Shown in pieces: positions 16,427-25,533 of a stretch of 33,058 nucleotides of DNA (the stretch's first letter is position 1; every line of letters begins with the position of its first letter). Position numbers and translations under genes: made by a program. Under the pieces are notes generated by a model that was not told the origin of the DNA, searched no databases, and saw only the letters and a program-made list of their open reading frames with translations. Location of the stretch: positions 1-33,058 of the forward strand of contig RECI01000130.1 of assembly GCA_007694095.1 (NCBI GenBank), in the 5' to 3' direction. Source of the DNA: Balneolaceae bacterium. GTDB taxonomy: Bacteria; Bacteroidota; Rhodothermia; Balneolales; Balneolaceae.

Positions 16427-16530
16427 CTAACTACGTTGGCTTTTCGGGGTACAACAAGTAATATCGGGGATTGATATTACTATGTTCGTTTACATCTTAA
16501 ATTTAATTTTGTTCCAAAGGAAAATAGAAA
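16400..16530 (-). ncRNA. Candidate structured small RNA or 3' UTR
   Basis: On the minus strand a second perfect hairpin, AGTAATATC (loop AATCCCC) GATATTACT at 16457-16481, lies about 30 bases ahead of the terminator hairpin. The linker between them is C- and A-rich (TTGTACCCCGAAAAGCCAAC), unlike the surrounding A/T-rich DNA. The region ahead is A/T-rich enough for a promoter, but none is convincing. No known RNA family was recognised. A long 3' UTR of the SDR operon is the main alternative. Confidence 0.3.
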
Positions 16531-16841
16531 AATCGAACTTTTTTTTCAATTTTTATTAATTTTATTTAATATTTTGACATATTTATAATATCTTGATTTT
16601 TATATGTTTGAAGATTTTGTCAATATTTAATGAAGAATAAAATTTGAAAATTAGTGTCACTTATTAAATTTTATTAATTTTTCAAGTGATAACATGTACG
16701 ATGATAGCCTTTTAAGATTAACCCGGAATGTTAATATTTGTTTCCTGAACCGTCCAAATTAATGGCGATGAGATGATATTTGTTTTGACGGGATGCCGAT
16801 TACGAATACAGATCTATTTATGCCGGTGCCCTAAAAATTAC
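16531..16841. other. A/T-rich spacer without a recognised gene
   Basis: The stretch is strongly A/T-rich with many TTAAT and AAATTTT runs at 16540-16690. A 22-codon plus-strand frame starts at the ATG at 16694 but is too short to judge. No repeat family or further hairpin stood out. Confidence 0.5.
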
Positions 16842-17561
16842 TCACATTGAAGGAACACGTCCGTGCTGAGGCTGCAGGGTTATCTCTTCAACCAAAGTTC
16901 TCTTTGATAATTTTGTAAATGAGATCAATAACATGGCCAAATCAACAGGATCAATCAGCCGTTCAGTATTAATTGATGATCCTTCCCAGGATGTGGAATG
17001 GGTTTGCCCAAGATTAATCGCTGTCACACCAATAACGGTATCCTTCAACTCTTCTCTCAATGACCTGCTATAGCCTAGAAGTGCATGTTTCGATGCAGCG
17101 TACGCCCCGCTGTCTCCAAGGCCTTTTAAAGCTCCAACCGAACAAATATTAATAATTAAAGCTCTCTCTTTTTTTCGTAATCCCGGCAGAAATCGTTGTA
17201 CTGTATTTACAGCAGAAAAAAGGTTTACATTAACCTGGTGTTGAAATTCAGCTTCAGTAGTTTCTTCTAGAGTTTTATAAAGATATGTACCGGCATTATT
17301 GATAATAATTCCCGGTTCAGCAATACCATCCGGTAATACTATCTTTTCAGCTTCACTGCTTTTAGACAAATCACATTGTATAATTTCAACACTTTTCGAT
17401 CCTGCCTCAATGCATTGTTTTTTAGTAATTTCAAGGTTATTTTTGTTCCTCGCGATAAGCAAAAGCGGCCTGTTTGTATGCTTTGCAAATGTAACCGCAA
17501 TACATCGCCCTATTCCCTGACTCGCACCTGTAATTAAAACAGAGGATTCACTATATTGCAT
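16842..17561 (-). CDS. SDR family oxidoreductase
   Basis: The 239-residue product is a classical short-chain dehydrogenase. It has the cofactor motif TGASQGIGR (about residues 11-19), NNAG in IIINNAGTYLYK, the catalytic Ser in NICSVGALKG and the YAASK pair about 13 residues later. The Arg-Asn after the second strand (LIARNKNN) suggests a preference for NADP(H). The substrate is unknown. It is the last gene of a leftward group, 41 bp after queE. No pterin-specific feature was seen, so a role in queuosine synthesis is not supported beyond position. Confidence 0.9.
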   Translation of the reverse strand: MQYSESSVLITGASQGIGRCIAVTFAKHTNRPLLLIARNKNNLEITKKQCIEAGSKSVEIIQCDLSKSSEAEKIVLPDGIAEPGIIINNAGTYLYKTLEETTEAEFQHQVNVNLFSAVNTVQRFLPGLRKKERALIINICSVGALKGLGDSGAYAASKHALLGYSRSLREELKDTVIGVTAINLGQTHSTSWEGSSINTERLIDPVDLAMLLISFTKLSKRTLVEEITLQPQHGRVPSM

Positions 17562-17602
17562 TGATTAATGATTTAAATGTCCGGCTGAAATACATTTTTC
17601 GG

Positions 17603-18253
17603 TTATGGAACATTCATGAACTTGTGAGTTTGAAGGCTGATTCTCCATTTAGGATTCTTCTTCACATAGTCCACAATCAATGGAACAGACGATGGGGTAT
17701 CCCATTCTGGCTGCAATAGCAAATTTGATGAAGACGGGCACTTCCCAGCGTTCTCTTCTGCCCATTCCAGGTCCTTATTTTTCAATACAACTACCTTTAA
17801 TTCATCTACATAAGGAAAAATTTCATCAAGGGGTTTTTTAAATCGTTTGGGTGACAGTGTAATCCAGTCCAGCTGTCCGGTAAGTGGTGATGATCCACTC
17901 GTTTCTAAATGCACCTTTAGTCCAGCCTGCTTCAGGCTCAAAGTTAATGGTTCAAGGTTGTGAAGCAACGGTTCCCCCCCTGTGATTACGGCAAATTCGG
18001 CATTCGATTCTTTCGCGCCCTTTACAATATCACCGGTTTTAATTTTCGGATGCCTTGATTCATCCCAGCTCTCTTTTACGTCACACCACCAGCACTTAAC
18101 ATCACAACCTGCCAGCCGGATAAAGTATGCCGGTTTTCCTGAATGCGTGCCTTCTCCCTGGATAGTATAAAAACTCTCCATCAATGGGTATTCAACATCT
18201 TCAGGAAACCCCGGTACATTTTTAATTCTTTTTCGTTCTTTTGTTTTAAACAT
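17603..18253 (-). CDS. queE: 7-carboxy-7-deazaguanine synthase QueE
   Basis: The radical SAM cluster motif is CDVKCWWCD (Cys50, Cys54, Cys57), preceded by the QueE hallmark YTIQGEGTHSGKPAYFIRLAG and followed by VITGGEPLL. It turns 6-carboxytetrahydropterin into 7-carboxy-7-deazaguanine for queuosine. The ATG at 18253 gives 216 residues and overlaps the end of queD by 8 bp; an upstream TTG at 18271 is less likely. queD and queE are adjacent steps in the same pathway, so they are translationally coupled. Confidence 0.95.
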   Translation of the reverse strand: MFKTKERKRIKNVPGFPEDVEYPLMESFYTIQGEGTHSGKPAYFIRLAGCDVKCWWCDVKESWDESRHPKIKTGDIVKGAKESNAEFAVITGGEPLLHNLEPLTLSLKQAGLKVHLETSGSSPLTGQLDWITLSPKRFKKPLDEIFPYVDELKVVVLKNKDLEWAEENAGKCPSSSNLLLQPEWDTPSSVPLIVDYVKKNPKWRISLQTHKFMNVP

Positions 18254-18635
18254 CTTTGTCTGTGTATTCAACCCAGCTTGTTTCGGTTTCCCATACGGTT
18301 ACCTTCAAATCAATTTCATGAGGTATCCTCGCCTTAGTCTCTTTGTGAATATATTCCGCAATACGCTCAGCAGTTGTGGGCACCGGAATCGATTCATTAA
18401 GTACGGTATGATCCAGCCCACCTTTTAATCCATCGGCAGCAGCCCATTTCAACTCTTTAAAATCACAAACCATATCCGGTGTTTTAAGATACTTTGATGG
18501 ATTCAATGTATGGGATTTAGCTGAAATGTGAACTTTATAGGTATGTCCATGCATTCTGCCACACTTCCCGTCATAACCTTCAATGAAGTGAGCTGCATCA
18601 AATTTAAATTCTGTATGTAAAATCCAGGTTGGCAT
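18246..18635 (-). CDS. queD: 6-carboxytetrahydropterin synthase QueD
   Basis: The 129-residue product has the pterin synthase zinc site His16, His29 and His31 (DAAHF, MHGHTY) and the catalytic Cys25 in GKCGRMHGH. LDHTVLN and VWETETSWVEY near the end match the rest of the active site. It makes 6-carboxytetrahydropterin from dihydroneopterin triphosphate, the first committed step towards queuosine. queE follows with an 8-bp overlap. No queC is present in the window. Confidence 0.95.
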   Translation of the reverse strand: MPTWILHTEFKFDAAHFIEGYDGKCGRMHGHTYKVHISAKSHTLNPSKYLKTPDMVCDFKELKWAAADGLKGGLDHTVLNESIPVPTTAERIAEYIHKETKARIPHEIDLKVTVWETETSWVEYTDKDV

Positions 18636-18728
18636 TCGGCTAATCTGATTGGAAAAGTTTAAAGCTTGTTAAGATAACAAAATTTACGATTTTGTGCTGT
18701 GGTTCAACAAAACCAGTATCGGAAATTC

Positions 18729-19343
18729 TTATTCGCCGAACATATCTTTGTAATCCTCAACGGCCGCCATTACAACATTTTCTGCCTCTTCCCTGCCAAA
18801 AACACGATCCACAAATACGTCAATATCATCTTTGCCGGGAATCAGTTTATAGGTGCCAAAATAGTGCCTTAATCTTTCAATCAGTACATCAGGAAGCCCT
18901 GAAAGGTCATTAATCTCTTTGTAATATCTGTCATTATCCAGCACAGAAATGATCTTGTCATCGGCTTCTCCCTGGTCTATCATATGCAGGCCGCCAATCA
19001 CCCGTGCACTTAGAATCACCTCGGAGCGGTCGATAGGCCGTTCACTAAGTACACAAATATCAAGCGGATCCCCATCACCTTTATTGGTATGTTTGGAAAG
19101 ACTGCCAATCCGGTCACCGCAATAGGTTCTGGGAATAAAACCGTAAAGGGATGGCGGTAATGATGAGCTTCTTTGCGGCCGGTCAACACGCATATAGCCT
19201 GTAAGCTTATCAACCTCGTATTTGATGGCATCAAATGAAGTTACCTCAATAAATGCATTTACAACGGAAGGTGGATTCTCCCCTACTGCAAGGCCGTGCC
19301 AGGGATGAGGACGCCACCTGTAAAAAGGATTTGGAAAGTTCAA
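18729..19343 (-). CDS. ppa: Inorganic pyrophosphatase
   Basis: The 204-residue product has the family I pyrophosphatase signature [15 protein letters not shown], with metal-binding Asp residues, and the substrate-binding [15 protein letters not shown] and [11 protein letters not shown]. It splits pyrophosphate in the cytoplasm. The start is a TTG at 19343. A stop lies three codons upstream, and the conserved N-terminal part ([16 protein letters not shown]) leaves no room for a later ATG, so the TTG is well supported. It lies 38 bp after prfA and 93 bp before queD. Confidence 0.95.
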   Translation of the reverse strand: MNFPNPFYRWRPHPWHGLAVGENPPSVVNAFIEVTSFDAIKYEVDKLTGYMRVDRPQRSSSLPPSLYGFIPRTYCGDRIGSLSKHTNKGDGDPLDICVLSERPIDRSEVILSARVIGGLHMIDQGEADDKIISVLDNDRYYKEINDLSGLPDVLIERLRHYFGTYKLIPGKDDIDVFVDRVFGREEAENVVMAAVEDYKDMFGE

Positions 19344-19381
19344 TGAAGGTTAAATTTTTTCAGGTTCAAGTTACAGATTTA

Positions 19382-20461
19382 TCAATTCATGATCGCATTC
19401 AGTTTCTCCAGGTTATCTTCAACACGCAGGGATTTGATAATCTCGCCAATATTGCCTTTCAGGATGTCGTCCAGGTTATACAGGGTGAGGTTAATCCTGT
19501 GATCTGTAAGCCTCCCCTGGGGATAATTGTATGTACGGATTTTGGCACTTCTGTCGCCGGTTGAGACCTGGCTTTTCCTGTCAGCAGCCCTTTCTGAGCG
19601 GATTTTTTCCATCTCAATATCGTATATCTTGGTTTTCAGCATAATCAGGGCTTTCTCTTTGTTTTGATGCTGGCTTCGTTCCTGCTGGCATTCTACAACT
19701 ATTCCCGACGGCTCATGTGTTAGCCGTATTGCCGAATCGGTTTTGTTTACGTGCTGACCGCCGGCGCCGCTCGAACGAAATGTATCTACACGTATGTCTT
19801 TCATATCAAGCTTTACTTGCACATCTTCATTCACTTCGGGCAGTACAGCCACCGTAGCGGCTGATGTATGCACCCTCCCTTGTGATTCGGTTTCAGGCAC
19901 ACGCTGAACACGGTGAACACCGCTTTCATATTTCATCTTGCCATAAACCTCATTGCCAGACAGCTCAAATACAATCTCCTTAAATCCTCCCTTTTCACTG
20001 TCTGCAACTGAAAGAACACTCATCTTCCAGTTTTGTGAATCTGCATAGCGCCTGTACATATCGAAGAGATCGCCTGCAAACAATGCAGCTTCATCACCAC
20101 CGGTGCCCGCCCTGATTTCAATGATACAGTTCTTGGAGTCGTCAGGGTCTTTGGGTATCAGCTTAAACTTAATCTCTTCTTCGAGCCTGTCGAGCTTATG
20201 TTTCAGTTCCCTGTTTTCGGTTTTTGCCATCTCGGTGAGCTCAGCATCTTCATCCATTTCCACCAATTCATCGTTCCCGGAAATTTGATGAGTCAGTGAT
20301 TTCCAACGGTTATAATCTTCTACAAGTTCTCTTAGCTGAGTATGTTCTTTCGTTAGTTCAGCGTATTCCTGAGGCCGGTCATAAATGGCAGGGTCTGCCA
20401 TAGCCTGGTTGAGCTCTTCATATCGCTCCTTAATCTGTCTTAATTTATCTTCTAAATCCAT
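19382..20461 (-). CDS. prfA: Peptide chain release factor 1
   Basis: The 359-residue product is full length. The PxT codon-reading tripeptide (RVPETESQGR) marks it as RF1 for UAG/UAA rather than RF2. The catalytic GGQ (Gln236) lies in GAGGQHVNKTDSAIRLTH. RAGTGGDEAALFAGDLF and KIRTYNYPQGR are also typical. No frameshift site is present, which fits RF1. It leads a leftward group with ppa. Confidence 0.98.
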   Translation of the reverse strand: MDLEDKLRQIKERYEELNQAMADPAIYDRPQEYAELTKEHTQLRELVEDYNRWKSLTHQISGNDELVEMDEDAELTEMAKTENRELKHKLDRLEEEIKFKLIPKDPDDSKNCIIEIRAGTGGDEAALFAGDLFDMYRRYADSQNWKMSVLSVADSEKGGFKEIVFELSGNEVYGKMKYESGVHRVQRVPETESQGRVHTSAATVAVLPEVNEDVQVKLDMKDIRVDTFRSSGAGGQHVNKTDSAIRLTHEPSGIVVECQQERSQHQNKEKALIMLKTKIYDIEMEKIRSERAADRKSQVSTGDRSAKIRTYNYPQGRLTDHRINLTLYNLDDILKGNIGEIIKSLRVEDNLEKLNAIMN

Positions 20462-20519
20462 TCATTTTACCACTTATTTCGCCTAAAGATAGACAATTTG
20501 TGAGAGATGTACGGAATTG

Positions 20520-20635
20520 AATTTGGAATTTGTGTTTTGCCCCGAAGGGATCACTTTGTGGGAATTTCATCAACCCAATTGTCCCGATATTTCTGCAGGG
20601 GATCAAATAATTAGAAGGTTTATCCAGGTTCGAAT
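20520..20635. repeat. Short palindromic repeats upstream of prfA
   Basis: The prfA leader holds a partial copy of the AATTTGGAATTTG repeat (20520-20533), the mini-hairpin CCCCGAAGGG (20539-20548) and a second GC-rich block GTCCCGATATTTCTGCAGGG. The style resembles the palindromic units at 2884-3130. No promoter was identified with confidence. Confidence 0.4.
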
Positions 20636-21739
20636 TTACCACAAAAGATCTACTTTTTCACCGTCTTTAGCTGATGATTCCATCACAGCCTTCACAATTT
20701 GAATATCCCTAAGGCCCTCCTCTCCCGGAACTATAGGAGGCCGGTTTTCTTTGATTGCGAATGCATCATTATCCATCTGACGTGCTTGCTGGTGGCCGGG
20801 GTCGGGCTCAAGTTTTGTTCCATCACTCACTTCACCCCCAACTCCTGAATACGAACTGGCTGGCCTCAGGAAATACCAGCCATTTTCACAATCCACTTCG
20901 ATGTGGTTTATATTTTTACCCATACTGGTTTCACATTTTGCAACCAGACCATTGGTAAATACCATCTCAAAAATGGTATGTTCGTCCACTTCGCGAAACA
21001 TCTCATCTCTCTCCACAGATTGAATCCCACTTACGGAAACAGGCTCCATGCTTGTGGCATATCGGGCTGCATTGATAGGATATACTCCCATATCATATAA
21101 TGCACCACCCCCCATTTCCAGGGAGAAACGCCAGTCATCCGGACTCAAACCGCCCGCCCTGTATCCTGCAGCTGATCTCACCTCTGTTAATGCACCAAAT
21201 GGAAGCTGTTGCCCATATTTGATTATTTTTCTTGTATTGGGTTCATGCTGCATCCTGTATCCGATGGTTAACTGAACACGGTTTCTACTCGCAGCAGCAA
21301 TAATGGCTTCGCATTCTTCAACACTTACCGCCATCGGTTTTTCACACCAAACATGTTTCCCCGCATTAGCTCCGAGGATTGAATATCTCGCATGAAGGCC
21401 TGGTGGCGTCACAACATATATAATATCAATATCATCATTATCGGCTACCTGGTGCATGGTATCATAACTGTAAACATTTTTGTCGGGGATTCCATACTTT
21501 TTCTGCCAAACCGGAATCTTTTCCGGGCTTCCGGTTACAATTCCCCTCAATTCGCAATGACGCGTTTTCAGCAGCCCCGGTGCCAGCCAATTTGTACTGT
21601 AATTCCCAAGGCCCACTAATGCCACCCCTAATTTCTCTTTTCTTTTGGGGAGAATGACGGAAGGCAAACCTAAAGAAACGGCAGTGATAGCAGCACCTGT
21701 TTTTTTTAGAAAATTTTTCCTGGAAATATGGTTAACCAT
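20636..21739 (-). CDS. Gfo/Idh/MocA family oxidoreductase with Tat-like signal
   Basis: The 367-residue product begins SRKNFLKKTGAAITAVSLGLP, a Tat-like signal with Arg-Lys in place of the Arg-Arg pair. The dinucleotide fold follows (VALVGLGNYST), then the family motif CEKPMAVSVEE and a C-terminal beta-sheet domain with GGGALYDMGVYPINAARY. It resembles glucose-fructose oxidoreductase and related periplasmic enzymes that keep a tightly bound NADP(H). The substrate is probably a sugar or cyclitol. It is upstream of prfA in the same direction with a 174-bp gap, so it likely has its own transcript. Confidence 0.88.
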   Translation of the reverse strand: MVNHISRKNFLKKTGAAITAVSLGLPSVILPKRKEKLGVALVGLGNYSTNWLAPGLLKTRHCELRGIVTGSPEKIPVWQKKYGIPDKNVYSYDTMHQVADNDDIDIIYVVTPPGLHARYSILGANAGKHVWCEKPMAVSVEECEAIIAAASRNRVQLTIGYRMQHEPNTRKIIKYGQQLPFGALTEVRSAAGYRAGGLSPDDWRFSLEMGGGALYDMGVYPINAARYATSMEPVSVSGIQSVERDEMFREVDEHTIFEMVFTNGLVAKCETSMGKNINHIEVDCENGWYFLRPASSYSGVGGEVSDGTKLEPDPGHQQARQMDNDAFAIKENRPPIVPGEEGLRDIQIVKAVMESSAKDGEKVDLLW

Positions 21740-21871
21740 ACAATATAAAAGATTGGTTCAGATGAATATTGATATAAATTTGCATCGCCATGCAAAGCAG
21801 TTGAGTATGCCTGCTATAGAGGTACCTGGTAACATTGGATAATTATATTCCTTTAAATTACTGAAAAACGA

Positions 21872-22933
21872 TCAAATGCTTGCAGAAATTTGATAATCCC
21901 GGACAGTACTTTTTAATTCTTTCCTGATAACCGGTGCAACTTCGGCAGCAAAAAGTTCAATGGACCGAAGCATTTTATCATGCGGCACACTGCCTACACT
22001 CATTTGAAGAAGAAATCGATCATGACCAAAAATTTCGTGCTGGTATAAAATTTTATCAATCACCTGCTGAGGGCTGCCTACAACATTTGCCCCACGCAAT
22101 GTAATTGAAGCATCAAACTGACTGCGGCTCATTGGAGCCCATCCCCTCTCCCTGCCTATTTTATCCATGGTTTGTTTAAAAGCCGGGTAGGCAATATCGG
22201 CCGCTTCTTGTGAAGTTTCGGCAATAAATCCATGTGAATTAATACTCACAGCCGGTTTTGGCCGGTTATGATCTTCCGCACCTTTCCGATGCAGATCGGC
22301 AAATGGCTTAAACTGTTCCGGATATCCGCCAATAATCGCAAGTGCCATCGGAATACCCAAGCCCCCCGCCCTGTAAGCCGACTGTGGTGTCCCGCCAACT
22401 GCTATCCACACAGGCAGCAGTTGTTGCAACGGCCTGGGATAAATCCCTCTGCCACGAATGGGTGCACGGTGTTTTCCACTCCAGTCCACAATCTCATTTT
22501 CTCTGAGAGTCAGTAGCAAATCGAGATTCTCCGCAAACAGTTCGTCATAGTCATTCAAATCAAAACCAAAAAGGGGAAATGACTCAATAAAAGAACCCCT
22601 GCCAGCCATTATTTCAGCCCTGCCATTGGATATAAGATCGAGTGTGGCAAATTGCTGAAATACGCGAACGGAATCCTCAGAACCCAAAACTGTTACCGCA
22701 CTGGATAACCTTATATTTTTCGTTCTTCCGGCAATAGCCGAGAGCAGCACCGATGGCGCAGAGGCGATGTACTCTTCCCTGTGATGTTCACCAATCGCAA
22801 ATACATCGAGCCCGAGTGAGTCGGCAAGCTCTGCTTCTTCTATCAAATGCCGCACCCTTTGTACTGGTGTACGTTTATCGCCGGTTTCTGAATCCGGTGT
22901 ATTTTCAACGAATGTATAAATACCTAATTCCAT
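21872..22933 (-). CDS. LLM class flavin-dependent oxidoreductase
   Basis: The 353-residue product is a bacterial luciferase-like monooxygenase: [10 protein letters not shown] at the start, [41 protein letters not shown] and [16 protein letters not shown] match the FMN-binding TIM barrel. It needs a reduced flavin from elsewhere, and its substrate cannot be named. The ATG at 22933 agrees with the usual N-terminus; the frame extends 10 codons further. A 22-bp palindrome ends up 31 bp before the start, so a repressor probably controls it. No regulator gene is adjacent. Confidence 0.9.
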   Translation of the reverse strand: MELGIYTFVENTPDSETGDKRTPVQRVRHLIEEAELADSLGLDVFAIGEHHREEYIASAPSVLLSAIAGRTKNIRLSSAVTVLGSEDSVRVFQQFATLDLISNGRAEIMAGRGSFIESFPLFGFDLNDYDELFAENLDLLLTLRENEIVDWSGKHRAPIRGRGIYPRPLQQLLPVWIAVGGTPQSAYRAGGLGIPMALAIIGGYPEQFKPFADLHRKGAEDHNRPKPAVSINSHGFIAETSQEAADIAYPAFKQTMDKIGRERGWAPMSRSQFDASITLRGANVVGSPQQVIDKILYQHEIFGHDRFLLQMSVGSVPHDKMLRSIELFAAEVAPVIRKELKSTVRDYQISASI

Positions 22934-22963
22934 ATCAGTCTTTTTTTGAACATAAATGTACAC

Positions 22964-22985
22964 AATTGTTTAATGTTAAACAATT
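22964..22985. promoter_or_regulatory. 22-bp palindrome upstream of the LLM oxidoreductase, candidate operator
   Basis: The core TTGTTTAATGTTAAACAA (22966-22983) has perfect 8-bp arms around a TG centre, and two more bases on each side also pair (AA and TT). It lies 31 bp ahead of the LLM ATG, where the promoter should be; TACATTTATG between the two loosely fits a Bacteroidota -7 element. Size and symmetry fit a dimeric helix-turn-helix repressor. Which protein binds is unknown. Confidence 0.55.
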
Positions 22986-23252
22986 TTATCCGGATTATCT
23001 GTTACGTGATTTTATATGAATCAAATTCAAATATGTAAATCGTGTGGGCTTAACCATGTCGCTTAGTGCACTACAAGCTAGAGATAGAAAGAATCAACAT
23101 TTGACTCAAAATCCAGTATCGAATTCGGGGTTTATCCCTTTACAAATAAATGTTTGTAATTTGGTGCCTGGAATTTGAATTTTTTCGCAAATTTTAGAGA
23201 TAATTTAATTCTCAACTATAATATTAACTATTTCTTACATATTTAAGGTTAA
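22986..23252. other. Spacer between LLM gene and exporter operon end, with repeat copy B
   Basis: The stretch 23153-23177 is copy B of the AATTTGGTGC repeat (25 nt, two differences from 13048-13072) and is followed by a T-rich stretch. Nothing coding was recognised. No strong terminator hairpin for the exporter operon was found before 22990. Confidence 0.5.
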
Positions 23253-24383
23253 TCAGGAACTGGTTTTATTATACCTGTTTATCGACGCTGCAATAAAAAA
23301 TGCAGCCATTCCGGTCAACAACAGCACCATCCACTTAATCTCATACCAACCGGCACCTTTAAGCAGCACCATTCGCATAATTTTAATAAACCACGCAACC
23401 GGATTAGCAAGCGTAAGGTTTTGAGCCCAAACAGGCATACTTTCAATTGGAGTAAAGAGCCCACCCATCAAAATAAAGATGACCATCATAAACCAGGCAA
23501 TAAACATGGCTTGCTGCTGGGTTGACGTAATGGTTGAGATCAATAAACCGACAGACTGCACTAGTACGAGATAGATGCCCGCAACGGCTAAAATCAGCCA
23601 TAAACTACCCAGGAATGGAATGTTAAAACCGTATCGTGCCAGTGCAAGGCCAATCAATAAATCCACCATTCCGATAATCCAGAAAGGGATAAGTTTGCCT
23701 GTTATAAACTGATATTTTCGTATTGGGGTGACATTAAGCTGCTCTATTGTTCCAATTTCCTTCTCCCTTACAATATTCATCCCGGACAGGAAAACACCGA
23801 TCATAGTAACCAACACTACAAGAATGCCCGGCACCATAAAATTGATGTAATTGAGATCCGGATTGTACCAATAAACCGGTATCACGTTTATCGATTGATA
23901 TTGTTGGTTTGGCTGTGATATGGTTTGCAGAAAAATTCCCCCCTTTCGATCTGAATTAAAATCCCGGATAATAGCCCCGGAGTATGATTGAATCAATCCT
24001 GCCGAAACCCCGTCTACTGCATCGATCATCAATTGAACCGGTGCCGGCCTTCCGATTGTGATATCCCGGTGAAAATTCTGCGGAATGGTGAGAATCATCC
24101 GTATTTCTCCCCTGTCCATCATGGTTATGGCTTCTTCGATGTTTGATGTCGCATCGGCAAGGGCAAAATATCCGGATGCCTGAAATTTTGCTGACAGATC
24201 ACGGGATGAGGGTGAATGATCCAGGTCAACCAGTACAAAGTGTACTTCCTTTAATTCGTAGGTTGCTGCAAATGAGAGCACAAGCAATTGCACAACCGGC
24301 ATGATAAACAGGATGGGCAGCATAACCCTGTTCCGGAAAATCTGAAGAAACTCTTTGTACAGGAGAAATCTGATCGTTTGCAT
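23253..24383 (-). CDS. ABC-2 permease, YbhR-like
   Basis: The 376-residue product has one N-terminal membrane helix (near 20-42), a large extracytoplasmic domain to about residue 170, and five C-terminal helices. This is the ABC2_membrane_3 layout. The cytoplasmic coupling motif is VREKEIGTIEQLNVTPIRKYQFITGKLIPF. QPNQQYQSINVIPVYWYNPDLNYINFMVPG just before the helix block is typical of YbhR-type subunits. It would form the channel of the exporter together with the gene upstream. It is the last gene of the operon, 16 bp after the first permease. Confidence 0.93.
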   Translation of the reverse strand: MQTIRFLLYKEFLQIFRNRVMLPILFIMPVVQLLVLSFAATYELKEVHFVLVDLDHSPSSRDLSAKFQASGYFALADATSNIEEAITMMDRGEIRMILTIPQNFHRDITIGRPAPVQLMIDAVDGVSAGLIQSYSGAIIRDFNSDRKGGIFLQTISQPNQQYQSINVIPVYWYNPDLNYINFMVPGILVVLVTMIGVFLSGMNIVREKEIGTIEQLNVTPIRKYQFITGKLIPFWIIGMVDLLIGLALARYGFNIPFLGSLWLILAVAGIYLVLVQSVGLLISTITSTQQQAMFIAWFMMVIFILMGGLFTPIESMPVWAQNLTLANPVAWFIKIMRMVLLKGAGWYEIKWMVLLLTGMAAFFIAASINRYNKTSS

Positions 24384-24399
24384 AGTACCCTCTTATATA

Positions 24400-25509
24400 T
24401 CAACCCATTCGAACATTAAACTTCTTCATACTCAGACCGATGAACCCCACTGTAAATGCGAGTAATATCAGTGTCTCTTTCCAGAGCATGAAAACATCTC
24501 CCCCCTTCAGCATAATGCTTCTCACGATGATGAGAAACCATTTGGCAGGAATGATATGGCTGAGCCATTGAAGTATTTCGGGCATACTTGCTATTGGAAA
24601 AATAAAACCGGACAGTAATACCGTTGGCAGCAATAGCCCCGCAAGTGAAATCATCATGGCCGTTTGCTGGTTATTTGCTGCCGATGAAATAAAAACTCCA
24701 AGAGCAAGTGCAGTCAGGATGAAAAGCGATGCCTCTGCAAAAAATAACAGGTAAGAACCTTTAAAAGGCACATTAAAAACAAATTTCGCAAGTACGAGAA
24801 TAGTAATCACATTAACGATTGACAGGGCCAGGAATGGCAATACTTTCCCAATGATGATGTGATGTGGCTTTAGCGGAGATACAAGCAGTATTTCCATATT
24901 CCCGAGTTCTTTCTCCCGTGTGATGGAAATGGAAGTCATCATTGCAGAAACAAGCATCAGGATTACGGCAATCAAGCCGGGAACAAAAAGATTCACACTG
25001 CGAAGTTCCGGGTTATACATCATCCTGATTTCCGGTATTACTCCCGTAACCGGTATTTGCTGATGTTTATTTACCGAAATAATATAATCTTCAATAATAC
25101 GTGATGTATAGTGCTGCATCAAACCTGCCAGGTTGGGGTCTGTTGCATCGGTAATAACCTGGATGTCAGCTATGCCATTTCTCATGATTTTACCGGCAAA
25201 ATCGTGCTCAAAAACCACAACTTCCCGCACTTTACCCGCCCTGAAAAGCTGCTCCACCTCATGATAATTCTCAAGACTCGCAACCAGTGTGAAGGAATTT
25301 GACATTGCAAGCTGATGTGTGATAGCCCGGGTTATTTCGTCTTTTGAAAAATCCAGGACGGCAATAGTTGCATTAGTGATTTCATTCCGAATGGCAAATC
25401 CGAATAATATCATCATGATAACCGGCATTCCAAACAAAACGGTGAGGGTTCTTTTGTCCCTGTATATCTGTCTGAACTCTTTTACTACAAAACCTTTGAA
25501 TGTGTTCAT
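24400..25509 (-). CDS. ABC-2 permease, YbhS-like
   Basis: The 369-residue product has the same architecture as the next gene: a helix near residues 22-42, an extracytoplasmic domain, then MMYNPELRSVNLFVPGLIAVIL and the helix block. The coupling motif is REKELGNMEILLVSPLKPHHIIIGKVLPF. FIFPIASMPEILQWLSHIIPAKWFL near the end is typical. The two permeases are paralogues that would form a heterodimer. It starts 24 bp after the second ATPase gene. Confidence 0.93.
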   Translation of the reverse strand: MNTFKGFVVKEFRQIYRDKRTLTVLFGMPVIMMILFGFAIRNEITNATIAVLDFSKDEITRAITHQLAMSNSFTLVASLENYHEVEQLFRAGKVREVVVFEHDFAGKIMRNGIADIQVITDATDPNLAGLMQHYTSRIIEDYIISVNKHQQIPVTGVIPEIRMMYNPELRSVNLFVPGLIAVILMLVSAMMTSISITREKELGNMEILLVSPLKPHHIIIGKVLPFLALSIVNVITILVLAKFVFNVPFKGSYLLFFAEASLFILTALALGVFISSAANNQQTAMMISLAGLLLPTVLLSGFIFPIASMPEILQWLSHIIPAKWFLIIVRSIMLKGGDVFMLWKETLILLAFTVGFIGLSMKKFNVRMG

Positions 25510-25533
25510 ATCAGTTGGTAAGCACGTATTTTT

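Noticed and set aside
20615-20645. GGTTCGAATTTACC, similar to a tRNA T-arm
   Set aside because: No acceptor, D or anticodon arm can be formed around it, and it overlaps the end of the Gfo/Idh/MocA gene.
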